From positions 186,001 to 250,000 of the forward strand of contig NZ_JACVWU010000004.1 of NCBI RefSeq assembly GCF_014596915.1: 64,000 bases of DNA, in the 5' to 3' direction. Positions 1-8,576 of this stretch are shown piece after piece. Both the position numbers and the translations under genes were made by a program. Under the pieces are notes generated by a model. That model made no database searches. It was not told where the DNA came from and saw only the letters and a list, made by a program, of their open reading frames with translations. The DNA comes from Streptomyces sp. TRM68416. Its GTDB lineage: Bacteria; Actinomycetota; Actinomycetes; Streptomycetales; Streptomycetaceae. How positions within the stretch are numbered: position 1 is the first letter of the stretch; the number at the start of each line of letters is the position of its first letter.

Positions 1-1046
1 TGGCACTGCTGGCCATGGCGATCAAAAACCTGGGCCACGAGGCCCAGTCCTTCACCGGCAGCCAGGCAGGTGTCATCACCGACTCGGTCCACAACAAAGC
101 CCGGATCATCGATGTCACGCCGGGCCGGATCCGGGAGTCCATCGACCAGGGCAACATCGCCATCGTCGCCGGCTTCCAGGGCGTGAGCCAGGACAAGAAG
201 GACATCACCACGCTGGGCCGCGGCGGTTCCGACACGACCGCGGTGGCGCTGGCGGCCGCGCTCGACGCCGAGGTCTGCGAGATCTACACCGACGTCGACG
301 GCGTGTTCACCGCCGACCCGCGTGTGGTGAAGAAGGCGAAGAAGATCGACTGGATCTCCTTCGAGGACATGCTGGAGCTGGCTGCGTCCGGCTCGAAGGT
401 GCTGCTTCACCGGTGTGTGGAGTACGCCCGCCGTTACAACATCCCGATCCACGTGCGGTCCAGCTTCAGCGGGCTCCAGGGCACGTGGGTCAGCAGCCAG
501 CCGATTCAGCGAGGGGACAAGAAGGTGGAGCAGGCCATCATCTCCGGTGTCGCGCACGACACCTCCGAGGCCAAGGTCACGGTCGTCGGTGTGCCGGACA
601 AGCCGGGCGAGGCCGCCGCGATCTTCCGCACGATCTCGGACGCCGAGATCAACATCGACATGATCGTGCAGAACGTCTCCGCCGCCTCCACCGGTCTGAC
701 GGACATCTCCTTCACCCTCCCCAAGGCCGAGGGCCGCAAGGCCATCGACGCCCTGGAGAAGAACAAGGCCGGAATCGGCTTCGACTCCCTGCGCTACGAC
801 GACCAGATCGGCAAGATCTCCCTGGTCGGCGCGGGCATGAAGACCAACCCCGGCGTCACGGCCGACTTCTTCACCGCCCTGTCCGACGCCGGTGTGAACA
901 TCGAGCTGATCTCGACCTCCGAGATCCGCATCTCGGTCGTCACCCGCGCCGACGACGTCCAGGAAGCCGTCCGCGCCGTCCACACGGCCTTCGGCCTCGA
1001 CTCCGACAGCGACGAGGCCGTGGTCTACGGGGGCACCGGGCGATGA
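1..1046 (+). CDS. ask: Aspartokinase, 3' part (5' end outside window)
   Basis: Phosphorylates aspartate to 4-aspartyl phosphate, the entry step to lysine, threonine, methionine and diaminopimelate. The frame is open from the first base, so the true start lies upstream; about 347 codons are visible. Seen: the kinase-domain segment [16 protein letters not shown] and, in the C-terminal half, two ACT regulatory domains (around [15 protein letters not shown] and [15 protein letters not shown]). ACT domains in this family bind lysine and/or threonine for feedback inhibition. The stop overlaps the ATG of asd (ATGA), so the two are co-transcribed and probably translationally coupled. Confidence is high; only the start is missing. 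Confidence 0.97.
   Translation, partial: ALLAMAIKNLGHEAQSFTGSQAGVITDSVHNKARIIDVTPGRIRESIDQGNIAIVAGFQGVSQDKKDITTLGRGGSDTTAVALAAALDAEVCEIYTDVDGVFTADPRVVKKAKKIDWISFEDMLELAASGSKVLLHRCVEYARRYNIPIHVRSSFSGLQGTWVSSQPIQRGDKKVEQAIISGVAHDTSEAKVTVVGVPDKPGEAAAIFRTISDAEINIDMIVQNVSAASTGLTDISFTLPKAEGRKAIDALEKNKAGIGFDSLRYDDQIGKISLVGAGMKTNPGVTADFFTALSDAGVNIELISTSEIRISVVTRADDVQEAVRAVHTAFGLDSDSDEAVVYGGTGR
511..527 (+). promoter_or_regulatory. Internal RBS and GTG start for aspartokinase beta subunit
   Basis: GAGGGG at 511-516 lies 8 nt before an in-frame GTG at 525, which would start a protein [12 protein letters not shown]... consisting of only the two ACT domains (525-1046, 173 aa). In Corynebacterium glutamicum the separate beta subunit of this alpha2-beta2 enzyme starts at the equivalent place in the same frame. 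Seen: Shine-Dalgarno-like run and GTG. Inferred: use as an independent start. Confidence 0.6.
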
Positions 1047-2095
1047 CCCGACGACCGACGCTCGCGGTCGTGGGAGCGACCGGGGCCGTCGGCACGGTCA
1101 TGCTCCAGATCCTGTCCCATCACGCGGACGTCTGGGGCGAGATCCGTCTGGTCGCCTCGCCGCGCTCGGCCGGCCGCAAGCTGGCCGTGCGCGGTGAGGA
1201 GGTCGAGGTGGTGGCCCTGTCGGAGGAGGCCTTCGACGGGGTCGACGTCGCCATGTTCGACGTACCCGACGAGGTCTCCGCGCAGTGGGCGCCGATCGCC
1301 GCCGCACGCGGTGCGGTGGTCGTCGACAACTCCGGCACCTTCCGGATGGACCCGGACGTGCCGCTGGTCGTCCCCGAGGTCAACGCGCACGCGGCCCGGA
1401 TGCGGCCGCGCGGCATCATCGCCAACCCCAACTGCACGACGCTCTCCATGATCGTGGCGCTGGGCGCGCTGCACGCCGAGTTCGGCCTGCGCGAACTGGT
1501 CGTCTCCAGCTACCAGGCGGTGAGCGGGGCCGGACGGGACGGGGTGGAGACGCTGCGGCGGCAGCTGTCCCTGGTCGCGGGGACGGATCTGGGGACCAGT
1601 CCCGGTGACGTACGGCGGGCGGTCGGGGACGACACCGGGCCGTTCCCGGAGCCGGTCGCCCTGAACGTGGTGCCCTGGGCCGGATCGCTGCGCGAGGACG
1701 GCTGGTCGTCGGAGGAGATGAAGGTGCGGGACGAGTCCCGCAAGATCCTCGGGCTGCCCCAGCTGCCGGTGGCGGTCACCTGCGTCCGCGTTCCGGTGGT
1801 CACCACCCACTCGCTGACCGTGCACGCCCGCTTCGAGGACGAGGTCACGGTCGCCCGCGCGCGCGAGATCCTCGCCACGGCCCCCGGGGTGGTGCTGTTC
1901 GACAACCCGGAGGCGGGCGAGTTCCCGACACCGGCCGACGTGGTGGGCACCGATCCGACCTGGGTCGGGCGGGTGCGCCGGGCGCTGGACGACCCGACGG
2001 CGCTCGAACTCTTCGTGTGCGGGGACAATCTGCGCAAGGGGGCCGCGCTGAACACCGCGCAGATCGCCGAGCTGGTGGCGGCGGAGTTCTCGTGA
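1043..2095 (+). CDS. asd: Aspartate-semialdehyde dehydrogenase
   Basis: NADPH-dependent reduction of 4-aspartyl phosphate to aspartate semialdehyde, second step of the aspartate pathway. The 350-aa product has the normal family length. It starts with a Rossmann fold (VVGATGAVG, residues 9-17), has the catalytic Cys131 in NPNCTT, and the following SYQAVSGAG loop. The ATG at 1043 overlaps the ask stop, which fixes the start. A hairpin (2221-2256) follows about 125 nt after the stop. Assignment is certain; in Streptomyces this ask-asd pair is a conserved operon. Confidence 0.97.
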   Translation: MTRRPTLAVVGATGAVGTVMLQILSHHADVWGEIRLVASPRSAGRKLAVRGEEVEVVALSEEAFDGVDVAMFDVPDEVSAQWAPIAAARGAVVVDNSGTFRMDPDVPLVVPEVNAHAARMRPRGIIANPNCTTLSMIVALGALHAEFGLRELVVSSYQAVSGAGRDGVETLRRQLSLVAGTDLGTSPGDVRRAVGDDTGPFPEPVALNVVPWAGSLREDGWSSEEMKVRDESRKILGLPQLPVAVTCVRVPVVTTHSLTVHARFEDEVTVARAREILATAPGVVLFDNPEAGEFPTPADVVGTDPTWVGRVRRALDDPTALELFVCGDNLRKGAALNTAQIAELVAAEFS

Positions 2096-2175
2096 CGGCC
2101 GTCGGCCGCAGGAAAAGCCGAGGCCGTGCCGGGAAACGTTTGTAGGATCTGCGTGAGAGATGTGAGCGGGGCAAT

Positions 2176-2256
2176 GGTCCGGACCACTTGAACCGGACCT
2201 GCCCGGCATTCGAAGATTTCCTCCCCGCTCTCCGCAACCGCGCGGAGGGCGGGGAG
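2176..2256 (+). terminator. Two hairpins behind asd
   Basis: GGTCCGG (2176-2182) pairs with CCGGACC (2193-2199) across a 10-nt loop. A second, stronger hairpin follows: CTCCCCGC (2221-2228) with GCGGGGAG (2249-2256), enclosing CTCCGC/GCGGAG. The sequence then runs into GCGTCTTTG. The second structure is the likely asd terminator; the first may belong to the mRNA 3' end. Apart from these and the twin repeat at 2302-2337, I see no gene in the 371-bp gap to the sigma factor. Confidence 0.6.
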
Positions 2257-2301
2257 CGTCTTTGCGGTCGCCCTGCGGCGGGTGCGGGGGCGCGCTTTTC
2301 T

Positions 2302-2337
2302 GGCGTGGGGACGCCATGAGCAGGGCGTGGGGACGCC
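2302..2337. promoter_or_regulatory. Twin inverted repeat upstream of sigma factor
   Basis: The 14-mer GGCGTGGGGACGCC, itself an inverted repeat (GGCGT/ACGCC), occurs at 2302-2315 and identically at 2324-2337. The centres are 22 bp apart, about two helical turns, so two protein dimers could bind the same DNA face. It sits 130-165 bp upstream of the sigma factor GTG. Inferred operator; the binding protein is unknown. Confidence 0.45.
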
Positions 2338-2466
2338 CGTTCATATGGGATATAGGGGAAGAGCGGGACGCATGAGTGCATGTGAGGCACCGTCGGCCGT
2401 GCTGCCTGACGCAAAAGTGACGTCCGGCACGTACAACCCTCACGGGGGGAAGCGTGTCCAACTGGC

Positions 2467-3153
2467 GTGGCAGAGGTACTCGACTTCCGTGCGGCGACGC
2501 GCGGTGCGACCGCACTACGGCCGTACCGCCCGGTTCGCCCCTCCCGTATGCCCGGGGCGCCCGGCGGCATGCCGGTGATCGCGCCCATGCCCGCAGCGCG
2601 GCCCACCCGCATACCCAGTCAGCGTGACGGCGCCGAGTACGCCGAGGACATCGCGGCGGCCGGCACGACGGTCGACCACCTCACCGAGACCTACCGCACC
2701 CACTACCGCTCGCTGCTGGGGCTTGCCGCGCTCCTCCTCGACGACACCGCCTCCTGCGAGGACGTCGTCCAGGAGGCGTTCATCCGGGTCCACTCGGCAC
2801 GCAAACGCGTCCGCGACCCGGAGAAGACGCTCGCCTACCTGCGCCAGACGGTCGTCAACCTGTCCCGCTCCGCACTGCGCCGCCGCATCCTCGGCCTGAA
2901 GCTCCTGTCGAAGCCGATGCCCGACATGGCGAGCGCGGAGGAGGGCGCCTACGACCAGTTGGAGCGGGACTCGCTGATCAAGGCGATGAAGGGCCTGCAG
3001 CGCCGCCAGCGCGAGGTCCTCGTCCTCCGCTACTTTGCGGACATGACGGAGGCCCAGGTCGCCGAGACGCTCGGCATATCCCTGGGCTCGGTCAAGGCAT
3101 ACGGCTCGCGCGGCATCGCGGCGCTGCGGGTCGCCATGGAGGCTCCGGCATGA
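2467..3153 (+). CDS. ECF sigma factor, SigE family
   Basis: RNA polymerase sigma factor of the extracytoplasmic-function type, 228 aa. After a roughly 60-residue non-conserved N-terminus rich in Pro and Arg comes region 2 (THYRSLLGLAALLLDD, DVVQEAFIRVH, TLAYLRQTVVNLSRS), then region 4 (LQRRQREVLVLRYFADMTE, AQVAETLGISLGSVKAYGSRG) with its helix-turn-helix. The RQTVVNLSRS motif is typical of the actinobacterial SigE family. The GTG at 2467 follows the GGGGGGAAG run at 2444-2452; a later start is possible because the N-terminus is poorly conserved. Its stop overlaps the next ATG, suggesting a co-expressed sigma/regulator pair. The twin repeat upstream may control it. Confidence 0.9.
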   Translation: MAEVLDFRAATRGATALRPYRPVRPSRMPGAPGGMPVIAPMPAARPTRIPSQRDGAEYAEDIAAAGTTVDHLTETYRTHYRSLLGLAALLLDDTASCEDVVQEAFIRVHSARKRVRDPEKTLAYLRQTVVNLSRSALRRRILGLKLLSKPMPDMASAEEGAYDQLERDSLIKAMKGLQRRQREVLVLRYFADMTEAQVAETLGISLGSVKAYGSRGIAALRVAMEAPA

Positions 3154-4310
3154 GCGGGGAGCGCGACGGCTCCGGCATGAGCGGGGACCACGACGAACGG
3201 CGGCGTCACCTGAGCGTCCCCGAGGACGACCAGACGCCGAAGCACACGCACGCTGGGAACGGAACTGTGAACGACGGCCCCGACGGCAAGGGCCCCGAGG
3301 GTCTCGACGGTCTCGACGCGGACGAGCTGGACCTGCGGAGGCTGCTGCACGACGCGGTGCAGGAGATCGAGCCGCGCGACGGCACCCTGGAGCATCTGCG
3401 CCGGGCGGTACCCGCACGGCGGGCCCGCAAGCGGCAGGCCCTGGTCGGCATGGCCGCCGCGGCGCTCTTCGTGGGCACCGCCGTCCCGGCCCTCGTGCAC
3501 GTCTCCAACTCCACCGGCTCCAGCGCGAATCCCTCCGTCGCCGGCCACGGCACCCAGGCGCAGGGCGGCGCCAGCCAGGGCGCCGACCCCGAGAAGGACA
3601 AGGGCTCGTCCAACGGCTCCTCCGACAAGTCCGAGGACAAGGGCGAGAAGGGGGAGAAGGGGGACGAGAAGGACAAGGAGACCGGCAGCGGCACCGGCGG
3701 CTCCGGCTCCGCCGACCCCAAGGAGACCGCCGCCGCGGGCGCCTCGGTGTGCACGGCCGGGCAACTCGTCGTCGCCTCGGCCGGTGTCGGCACCCCCGAC
3801 TCCGTCGGAGCCTCCTACGGCACCTTCCGCTTCACCAACTCCTCCGGCACCGCCTGTACGGTGACCAGCCCCGGCTCGGTCGGCGCGGCGCCGCAGGGAG
3901 CGGCGGACGCCACCAAGATCACCACGGCTCGGCACATGTCCGGTGACCCGGCGACGGGCCTGCCCGATCCGTCCCTGGAGCTGACCTCGCTGCTGCTCCA
4001 GCCGGGCGCCTCGTACGAGGTGAAGTTCGCCTGGGTGCCCTCCGAGACCTGCCCCACCGTCCCCGACCCCGACCCCACCCCCACGCCCGACCCCACCCCC
4101 ACCGGTGGCGACACCACCGCGGGCGGCGGCACCGGCGCGACCTCCACCGGCACGGACGGCACCTCCACGCAGCTCTTCGCCACCGAGGGCACGGCCGACG
4201 GCAGCGTCGCGGTCTCCAACACGGCGGAATCGGGCGGGCCGACGGCATCGACGGTCGTTACCAACGCGTGCGCGGGCACGGTGTACTGGACGGGAGTCCT
4301 GGCGGGCTAG
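3150..4310 (+). CDS. Single-pass membrane protein with DUF4232-like exodomain
   Basis: 386 aa, ATGA-coupled to the sigma factor gene. Layout: acidic cytoplasmic part (1-90), Arg-rich stretch, one membrane segment near residues 100-120 (LVGMAAAALFVGTAVPALV), then a low-complexity linker of charged Gly/Ser/Lys/Glu repeats. A C-terminal exodomain follows (CTAGQLVVASAG ... FRFTNSSGTACTV), resembling DUF4232, with Pro-Thr repeats (PDPTPTPDPTPT). The topology, inside N-terminus next to a sigma gene and outside C-terminus, fits a membrane regulator of that sigma factor. However, I see no zinc anti-sigma HxxxCxxC motif, so anti-sigma function is only inferred from coupling. An exported cell-wall protein is the alternative. 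Confidence 0.7.
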   Translation: MSGERDGSGMSGDHDERRRHLSVPEDDQTPKHTHAGNGTVNDGPDGKGPEGLDGLDADELDLRRLLHDAVQEIEPRDGTLEHLRRAVPARRARKRQALVGMAAAALFVGTAVPALVHVSNSTGSSANPSVAGHGTQAQGGASQGADPEKDKGSSNGSSDKSEDKGEKGEKGDEKDKETGSGTGGSGSADPKETAAAGASVCTAGQLVVASAGVGTPDSVGASYGTFRFTNSSGTACTVTSPGSVGAAPQGAADATKITTARHMSGDPATGLPDPSLELTSLLLQPGASYEVKFAWVPSETCPTVPDPDPTPTPDPTPTGGDTTAGGGTGATSTGTDGTSTQLFATEGTADGSVAVSNTAESGGPTASTVVTNACAGTVYWTGVLAG

Positions 4311-4360
4311 CGGGCGCCTATCCTCCGGCCGTCTTTCGCCTGCGGCCCGGCGGGGGCAGA

Positions 4361-4427
4361 TCGCGCAGTTCCCCGCGCCCCTATCGGGGCGCTCAGCCTG
4401 CGGGCAGTCGTGCCGCTGGGGCGGCAC
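4361..4427. repeat. Dispersed double-hairpin intergenic repeat, copy 1
   Basis: TCGCGCAGTTCCCCGCGCCCC followed by a hairpin GCGCCCC-tatc-GGGGCGC (4375-4392) and a second perfect hairpin GTGCCGC-tggg-GCGGCAC (4410-4427). The same two-hairpin order recurs at 26512-26595. It lies between the convergent DUF4232-like and peptidase genes, so it may also act as a bidirectional terminator. Confidence 0.7.
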
Positions 4428-4536
4428 GGGTGGGCGCAGGCGGCACCCCGACAGCGCCGGGCAGCGCGACCCACCCCGCCGGCCAGTGCAACCGGCGGCA
4501 CCCCGCAAACGCCGGGCCGCGTGCCCCACCCGCCGG

Positions 4537-6339
4537 TCACCCCCCCAGGTGCCGCTCCGCGAAGTCCAGCTCCAGCCGAACCTGCTTGATGCGCTCGTCG
4601 ACCACCAGAGACCCATGCCCCGCGTCGTACCGGTACACCTCGTGGACAGCCCCCCGAGCCTCCAGCCGCTTGACGTAGTTGTCGATCTGCCGAATGGGAC
4701 AGCGCGGATCATTGACGCCCGCCGAGATGTAGACCGGAGCCGTCACCCGGTCGACATACGTGAGCGGCGACGAGGCCTCGTACCGCTCGGGAACCTCCTC
4801 CGGCGTACCCCCCAGCAGCGTGCGGTCCATCGCCTTCAGGGCCTCCATCTCGTCGTGATAGGCCGTGACGTAGTCGGCGACCGGCACCGCCGCGATCCCC
4901 AGGGCCCACGCATCGGGCTGCGTACCGAGCCCGAGAAGCGTCAGATAACCACCCCAGGAACCACCGGTGAGGATCAGCCGGGAGGGATCGGCCAGACCGG
5001 AGCCGACCGCCCACTCCCGCACGGCTGCGATGTCCTCCAGCTCGATCAGCCCGACCCGGTGCTTCAGCGCATCCGTCCAGGCCCGCCCGTACCCCGTAGA
5101 ACCGCGGTAGTTGACCCGCACCACCGCGTACCCGTGATCGACCCAGGCCGCCGGACCCGCCGCGAAGGAGTCGCTGTCGTGCCAGGTCGGACCCCCGTGA
5201 ATGTCGAAGACCGTGGGCAGCGGCCCGCTCGCACCCGCGGGCTTCTGCACCAGCGCGTGGATACGCCCTCCGGGCCCCTCCACCCACACGTCCTCCACCG
5301 GCACCGACCCCGGCGACTTCATACCGGGCGGATCCAGCACGACCCGGCCCGTCGTCGAGCGCACCGCCGACGGCTCGGCGGCCGAGGACCACAGGTACTC
5401 CACCGTGCCGTCGGGCCGGGCCGTCGCCCCCGACACCGTGCCCGGCGGGGTCGCGACCTTCGTCAGCTCCCCGGCCGTCAGGTCGTAGCGGAACAGCTCG
5501 CTGCGCGCCTCGTGGCTGTGCGCGATGAGCAGACCGGTGCCGTCCGGATACCACTCGGCGCTCACGTCGCCGGGCAGGTCCAGCGCCAGGTCCGTCTGCT
5601 CGCCCGTCGCCACGTCCCACACCAGCGGCTCCCAGCGGCCGCGGCGCTGGTGGCCGACGAGCAGCCGGGTGTCCCCGTCGACCGGAGCGAAGCCCAGCAC
5701 CTCGAGGCCCAGCTCGACCGTGCCGCCCTCGGTGTCGTCCAGCTCGGCCACCGCGGAGCCGTCGGGGCGCAGGACGCGCAGCGCGGAGTGCATCGCGTCG
5801 CCGTGCTCGGTGTGCTCCACGGCGATCAGCGAACCGTCGTGGGAGAGATCGCCGACGCCCGCCGACTCGCGGTGCCGGTAGATCTCCGCCGGGGGCTCGC
5901 CGATGCGCGCGAGGTGGATCGTCGTACCCTCCTCGTCCGTCGAGCGGCCCACGACCGCCGTGCGGCCGTCCCGTCCGAGGGCCAGGCCCGCCGGATAGGA
6001 GGGGTCCAGACCCGGAGCCGCGAGCTCGTCCTCGCCGCCGGTGAACGGCTGGCGGCGCCACACCCCGAACTCGTCGCCGTCCTTGTCGTCGAACCACCAG
6101 ATCCACGCGCCGTCCGGGGAGAGCACGCCGTCCGTCGTGCCGTTCGGCCGGTGCGTCACCTGGCGCTGCTCGCCGGTCGAACGGTCCCAGGCGTACAGCT
6201 CGTACGTCCCCGTCGCGTTCGACACGAACAGGGCGTGGTCCGGGGCGTCCTCCGCCCAGTCCGGCAGTGACACCCGTGGCGCCCGGAAGCGCTTCTCCCA
6301 GTCCGGCATCTCCCGGCCCGGCGCGTTGCTCTCAGTCAT
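4537..6339 (-). CDS. S9 family (prolyl oligopeptidase-type) serine peptidase
   Basis: Cytoplasmic peptidase/acylaminoacyl-peptidase-like enzyme of 600 aa with no signal peptide. An N-terminal beta-propeller (WD/TolB-like repeats such as SPDGAWIWWFDDKDGDEFGVW) precedes the alpha/beta-hydrolase domain. The nucleophile is Ser461 in GGSWGGY, with Asp544 (GVNDPRC) and His575 (DAGHGSL) completing the triad. I chose the ATG at 6339 (MTESNAPGREMPDWEKRF); the frame stays open 36 codons further but without homologous-looking sequence. Divergent from the methyltransferase with a 70-bp spacer. Confidence 0.92.
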   Translation of the reverse strand: MTESNAPGREMPDWEKRFRAPRVSLPDWAEDAPDHALFVSNATGTYELYAWDRSTGEQRQVTHRPNGTTDGVLSPDGAWIWWFDDKDGDEFGVWRRQPFTGGEDELAAPGLDPSYPAGLALGRDGRTAVVGRSTDEEGTTIHLARIGEPPAEIYRHRESAGVGDLSHDGSLIAVEHTEHGDAMHSALRVLRPDGSAVAELDDTEGGTVELGLEVLGFAPVDGDTRLLVGHQRRGRWEPLVWDVATGEQTDLALDLPGDVSAEWYPDGTGLLIAHSHEARSELFRYDLTAGELTKVATPPGTVSGATARPDGTVEYLWSSAAEPSAVRSTTGRVVLDPPGMKSPGSVPVEDVWVEGPGGRIHALVQKPAGASGPLPTVFDIHGGPTWHDSDSFAAGPAAWVDHGYAVVRVNYRGSTGYGRAWTDALKHRVGLIELEDIAAVREWAVGSGLADPSRLILTGGSWGGYLTLLGLGTQPDAWALGIAAVPVADYVTAYHDEMEALKAMDRTLLGGTPEEVPERYEASSPLTYVDRVTAPVYISAGVNDPRCPIRQIDNYVKRLEARGAVHEVYRYDAGHGSLVVDERIKQVRLELDFAERHLGG

Positions 6340-6409
6340 GACCCCATAGTGCCTGCCAGGACCGACAATTCGCTGGCGAGGCCCCCAGCCTGTGGATAAC
6401 TTCGGGATC

Positions 6410-7252
6410 ATGTACGACAGCACCCCCGCCGACTGGCTGGACGCCAACTGCGCCCACTGGGACGAAAGGGTCCCCCTGCACGCCGCCGGCGCCTACTACG
6501 ACCTCGACGGCTTCCGCGCCGGAGCAGACCCCCTGCGCGACTTCGAGCTCGCGGAAATCGGGGACGTGACCGGCCGGACGCTGCTGCACCTCCAGTGCCA
6601 CATGGGCCTCGACACCCTGTCCTGGGCCCGGCGCGGCGCCGCCCGCGTCGTCGGCCTCGACTTCTCCGCACCGGCCGTCGACACCGCCCGCGCCCTCGCC
6701 GCCGACCTCGGACTCGGCCAGGACCGGGCGGCCTTCGTCACGGCCGACGTCCACGACGCGGCCGAGGCCGTGCCCGATGCCTCGTACGACATCGTCTACA
6801 CCGGCACCGGGGCGCTGTGCTGGCTGCCGGACATCCGGCGCTGGGCGGAGACCGCCGCCTCGCTCGTGGCCCCCGGCGGCTTCCTCTACCTCGCCGAGTT
6901 CCATCCGTTCACCGACATCCTGGACGACGAGACCGGCTCCCGTGTCGTGCACGACTACTTCGCCCGCGAGGCCTGGATCGACGAGACGCCCGGCACGTAC
7001 GCCGACATGGCTGCCGAGACCGTCCACAACCGCAGCGTCGAGTGGCAGCATCCGATCGGGGAGGTGGTCACCGCGCTGGCCGCCGCCGGGCTGCGCATCG
7101 AGTTCCTGCACGAGCACGACGTGTCGCTGTTCCCGCGCTTCAAGTCCTTCGAGGTACGGGACGGCTACCACCGCTTCCCGGCCGACCGGCCGCGGATCCC
7201 GCTGATGTACTCGCTGAAGGCGAGCAAGGCGAGTAAGGCGAGCAAGGGCTGA
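6410..7252 (+). CDS. Class I SAM-dependent methyltransferase
   Basis: 280 aa. Motif I is present in the variant form LLHLQCHMGLDTLSWARRGA, followed by VVGLDFSAPAVDTAR (SAM-binding acidic loop) and YDIVYTGTGALCWLPD. The LHLQCHMGLDT variant is common in actinobacterial small-molecule methyltransferases of unknown substrate. Start is the ATG at 6410; an in-frame GTG six codons upstream (6392) is an alternative. The C-terminus ends in a short KASKASKASKG repeat. Substrate unknown. Confidence 0.85.
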   Translation: MYDSTPADWLDANCAHWDERVPLHAAGAYYDLDGFRAGADPLRDFELAEIGDVTGRTLLHLQCHMGLDTLSWARRGAARVVGLDFSAPAVDTARALAADLGLGQDRAAFVTADVHDAAEAVPDASYDIVYTGTGALCWLPDIRRWAETAASLVAPGGFLYLAEFHPFTDILDDETGSRVVHDYFAREAWIDETPGTYADMAAETVHNRSVEWQHPIGEVVTALAAAGLRIEFLHEHDVSLFPRFKSFEVRDGYHRFPADRPRIPLMYSLKASKASKASKG

Positions 7253-7299
7253 CGGTCCGGTGCGGGCCGGGTGTCAGTGGCGGGGTGCAGACTCGTGGC

Positions 7300-7674
7300 A
7301 TGACCGATCTGCGCAAGACCGTCGAGAGCTTCTGGGCCGCCGCCGAGGCCCGTGACTGGACCGCGTTCGCGGACACGCTGACCGAGGACGTGCTCTACAC
7401 CCTGCCGCAGACCCGCGAGCGCATCCGCGGACGGGAGCGGTACGTGCGGTTCAACCGGGAGTACCCGGGCGACTGGCACCTGCGCATCGAGCGGATCGTG
7501 GCCGAGGCGGGCCAGGTGGTCACCTGGGTGCACTTCACGGTGGGGCTGGAGGAGATGTACGGCATCTCCTTCTTCACCGGGGACGACAGCGGCCGCATAT
7601 CCGCCGTCGTGGACTTCTGGCCGGAGCCGTACGAGCCCCCGGCGGGCCGGGAGCACCTCGTCGAGCGGTACTGA
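7300..7674 (+). CDS. Nuclear transport factor 2 / SnoaL-like protein
   Basis: 124 aa, the usual size for a single NTF2-like cone fold. Seen: MTDLRKTVESFWAAAEARDW at the start, then LYTLPQTRERIRGRERYVRFNREY and the strand-rich half WVHFTVGLEEMYGISFFTG. Members are small enzymes or ligand-binding proteins (isomerase/polyketide cyclase type) and function cannot be told from sequence. It follows the methyltransferase on the same strand at 47 bp and may be co-transcribed. Confidence 0.8.
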   Translation: MTDLRKTVESFWAAAEARDWTAFADTLTEDVLYTLPQTRERIRGRERYVRFNREYPGDWHLRIERIVAEAGQVVTWVHFTVGLEEMYGISFFTGDDSGRISAVVDFWPEPYEPPAGREHLVERY

Positions 7675-7718
7675 CCCCGCGGGCGGGCCCCTTGCGTCGG
7701 CCCCGTACCTTTGAAGGC

Positions 7719-8501
7719 GTGTACCGGTTTCTGCTGACGCCCCGGTGGTGGGGGATCAACGTCTTCGTACTGCTCGCCATCCCCTTCTGCGTGTTCATGG
7801 GGTCATGGCAGCTGGGCCGGTTCGAGGACCGGATGCAGGACCACGACCGGGCGAACGCGCAGGCGACGTCGGCGAAGCAGGAGGCGGCCCGCCCGCTGAC
7901 GGAGCTTCTCCCCGTGGACAAGGCCACGTCCGGCAGGCAGGTGACGGCCGGCGGCCGGTACGGCGAGCAGCTCCTCGTGCCCGACCGGAAGCTCGACGGC
8001 AAGCGCGGCTACTACGTCCTGACCCTGCTGCGCACCGACGAGGGCAAGGCGCTGCCGGTCGTACGCGGCTGGCTCCCCGGGGACGCGGACCCGGCCGCGG
8101 CCCCCGCCGCGCCACGCGGCGAGGTCACCGTCACGGGGGCCCTGCAGGCGTCCGAGCAGCCGGGCGAGAACGGCGTACCCGGACAGGGCGGCCTGCCGGC
8201 CGGCCAGACCGGCGCCATCAGCGCCGCGTCGCTGATCAACCTCGTGCCGTACCAGGTCTACGACGCCTGGATCACCCTCAACACGGCCGACTCCGGCATG
8301 AAGCCCGTCCCCGCCACGGCCCCCCAGAACACCGGCCTCGACCTCAAGGCCTTCCAGAACCTCGGCTACACCGGCGAGTGGTTCGTCTTCGCCGGCTTCG
8401 TCGTCTTCATGTGGTTCCGCCTCCTGCGCCGTGAGGTCGAACTGGCCCGCGACGCGGAACTGGGCCTGGCCGACCAGGAGACCGAGCGGGTCGCGGTGTG
8501 A
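7719..8501 (+). CDS. SURF1 family protein
   Basis: Assembly factor for haem-copper cytochrome oxidase (role known from the family). 260 aa with the expected two membrane anchors: residues about 8-28 (WGINVFVLLAIPFCVFMGSW, followed by QLGRFEDR, the conserved signature after TM1) and a C-terminal helix (WFVFAGFVVFMWFRLLRRE). Between them lies the extracytoplasmic domain with the VRGWLPG segment. The GTG at 7719 gives MYRFLLTPRWWG, which fits the family; an earlier in-frame start is less likely. Confidence 0.9.
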   Translation: MYRFLLTPRWWGINVFVLLAIPFCVFMGSWQLGRFEDRMQDHDRANAQATSAKQEAARPLTELLPVDKATSGRQVTAGGRYGEQLLVPDRKLDGKRGYYVLTLLRTDEGKALPVVRGWLPGDADPAAAPAAPRGEVTVTGALQASEQPGENGVPGQGGLPAGQTGAISAASLINLVPYQVYDAWITLNTADSGMKPVPATAPQNTGLDLKAFQNLGYTGEWFVFAGFVVFMWFRLLRREVELARDAELGLADQETERVAV

Positions 8502-8576
8502 CGGGGGCCGCTCGTCCCGCGGGTGCGCGGGCGATTCCTCCAGTCGGCGCCTGAACGAAGGGGACCTGCTCGCCGT

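Noticed and set aside
1025..2515. Long 496-codon frame on the minus strand opposite asd
   Set aside because: A shadow of asd and the following spacer; Arg/Pro/Gly-rich, no domain, and the plus strand is clearly asd.
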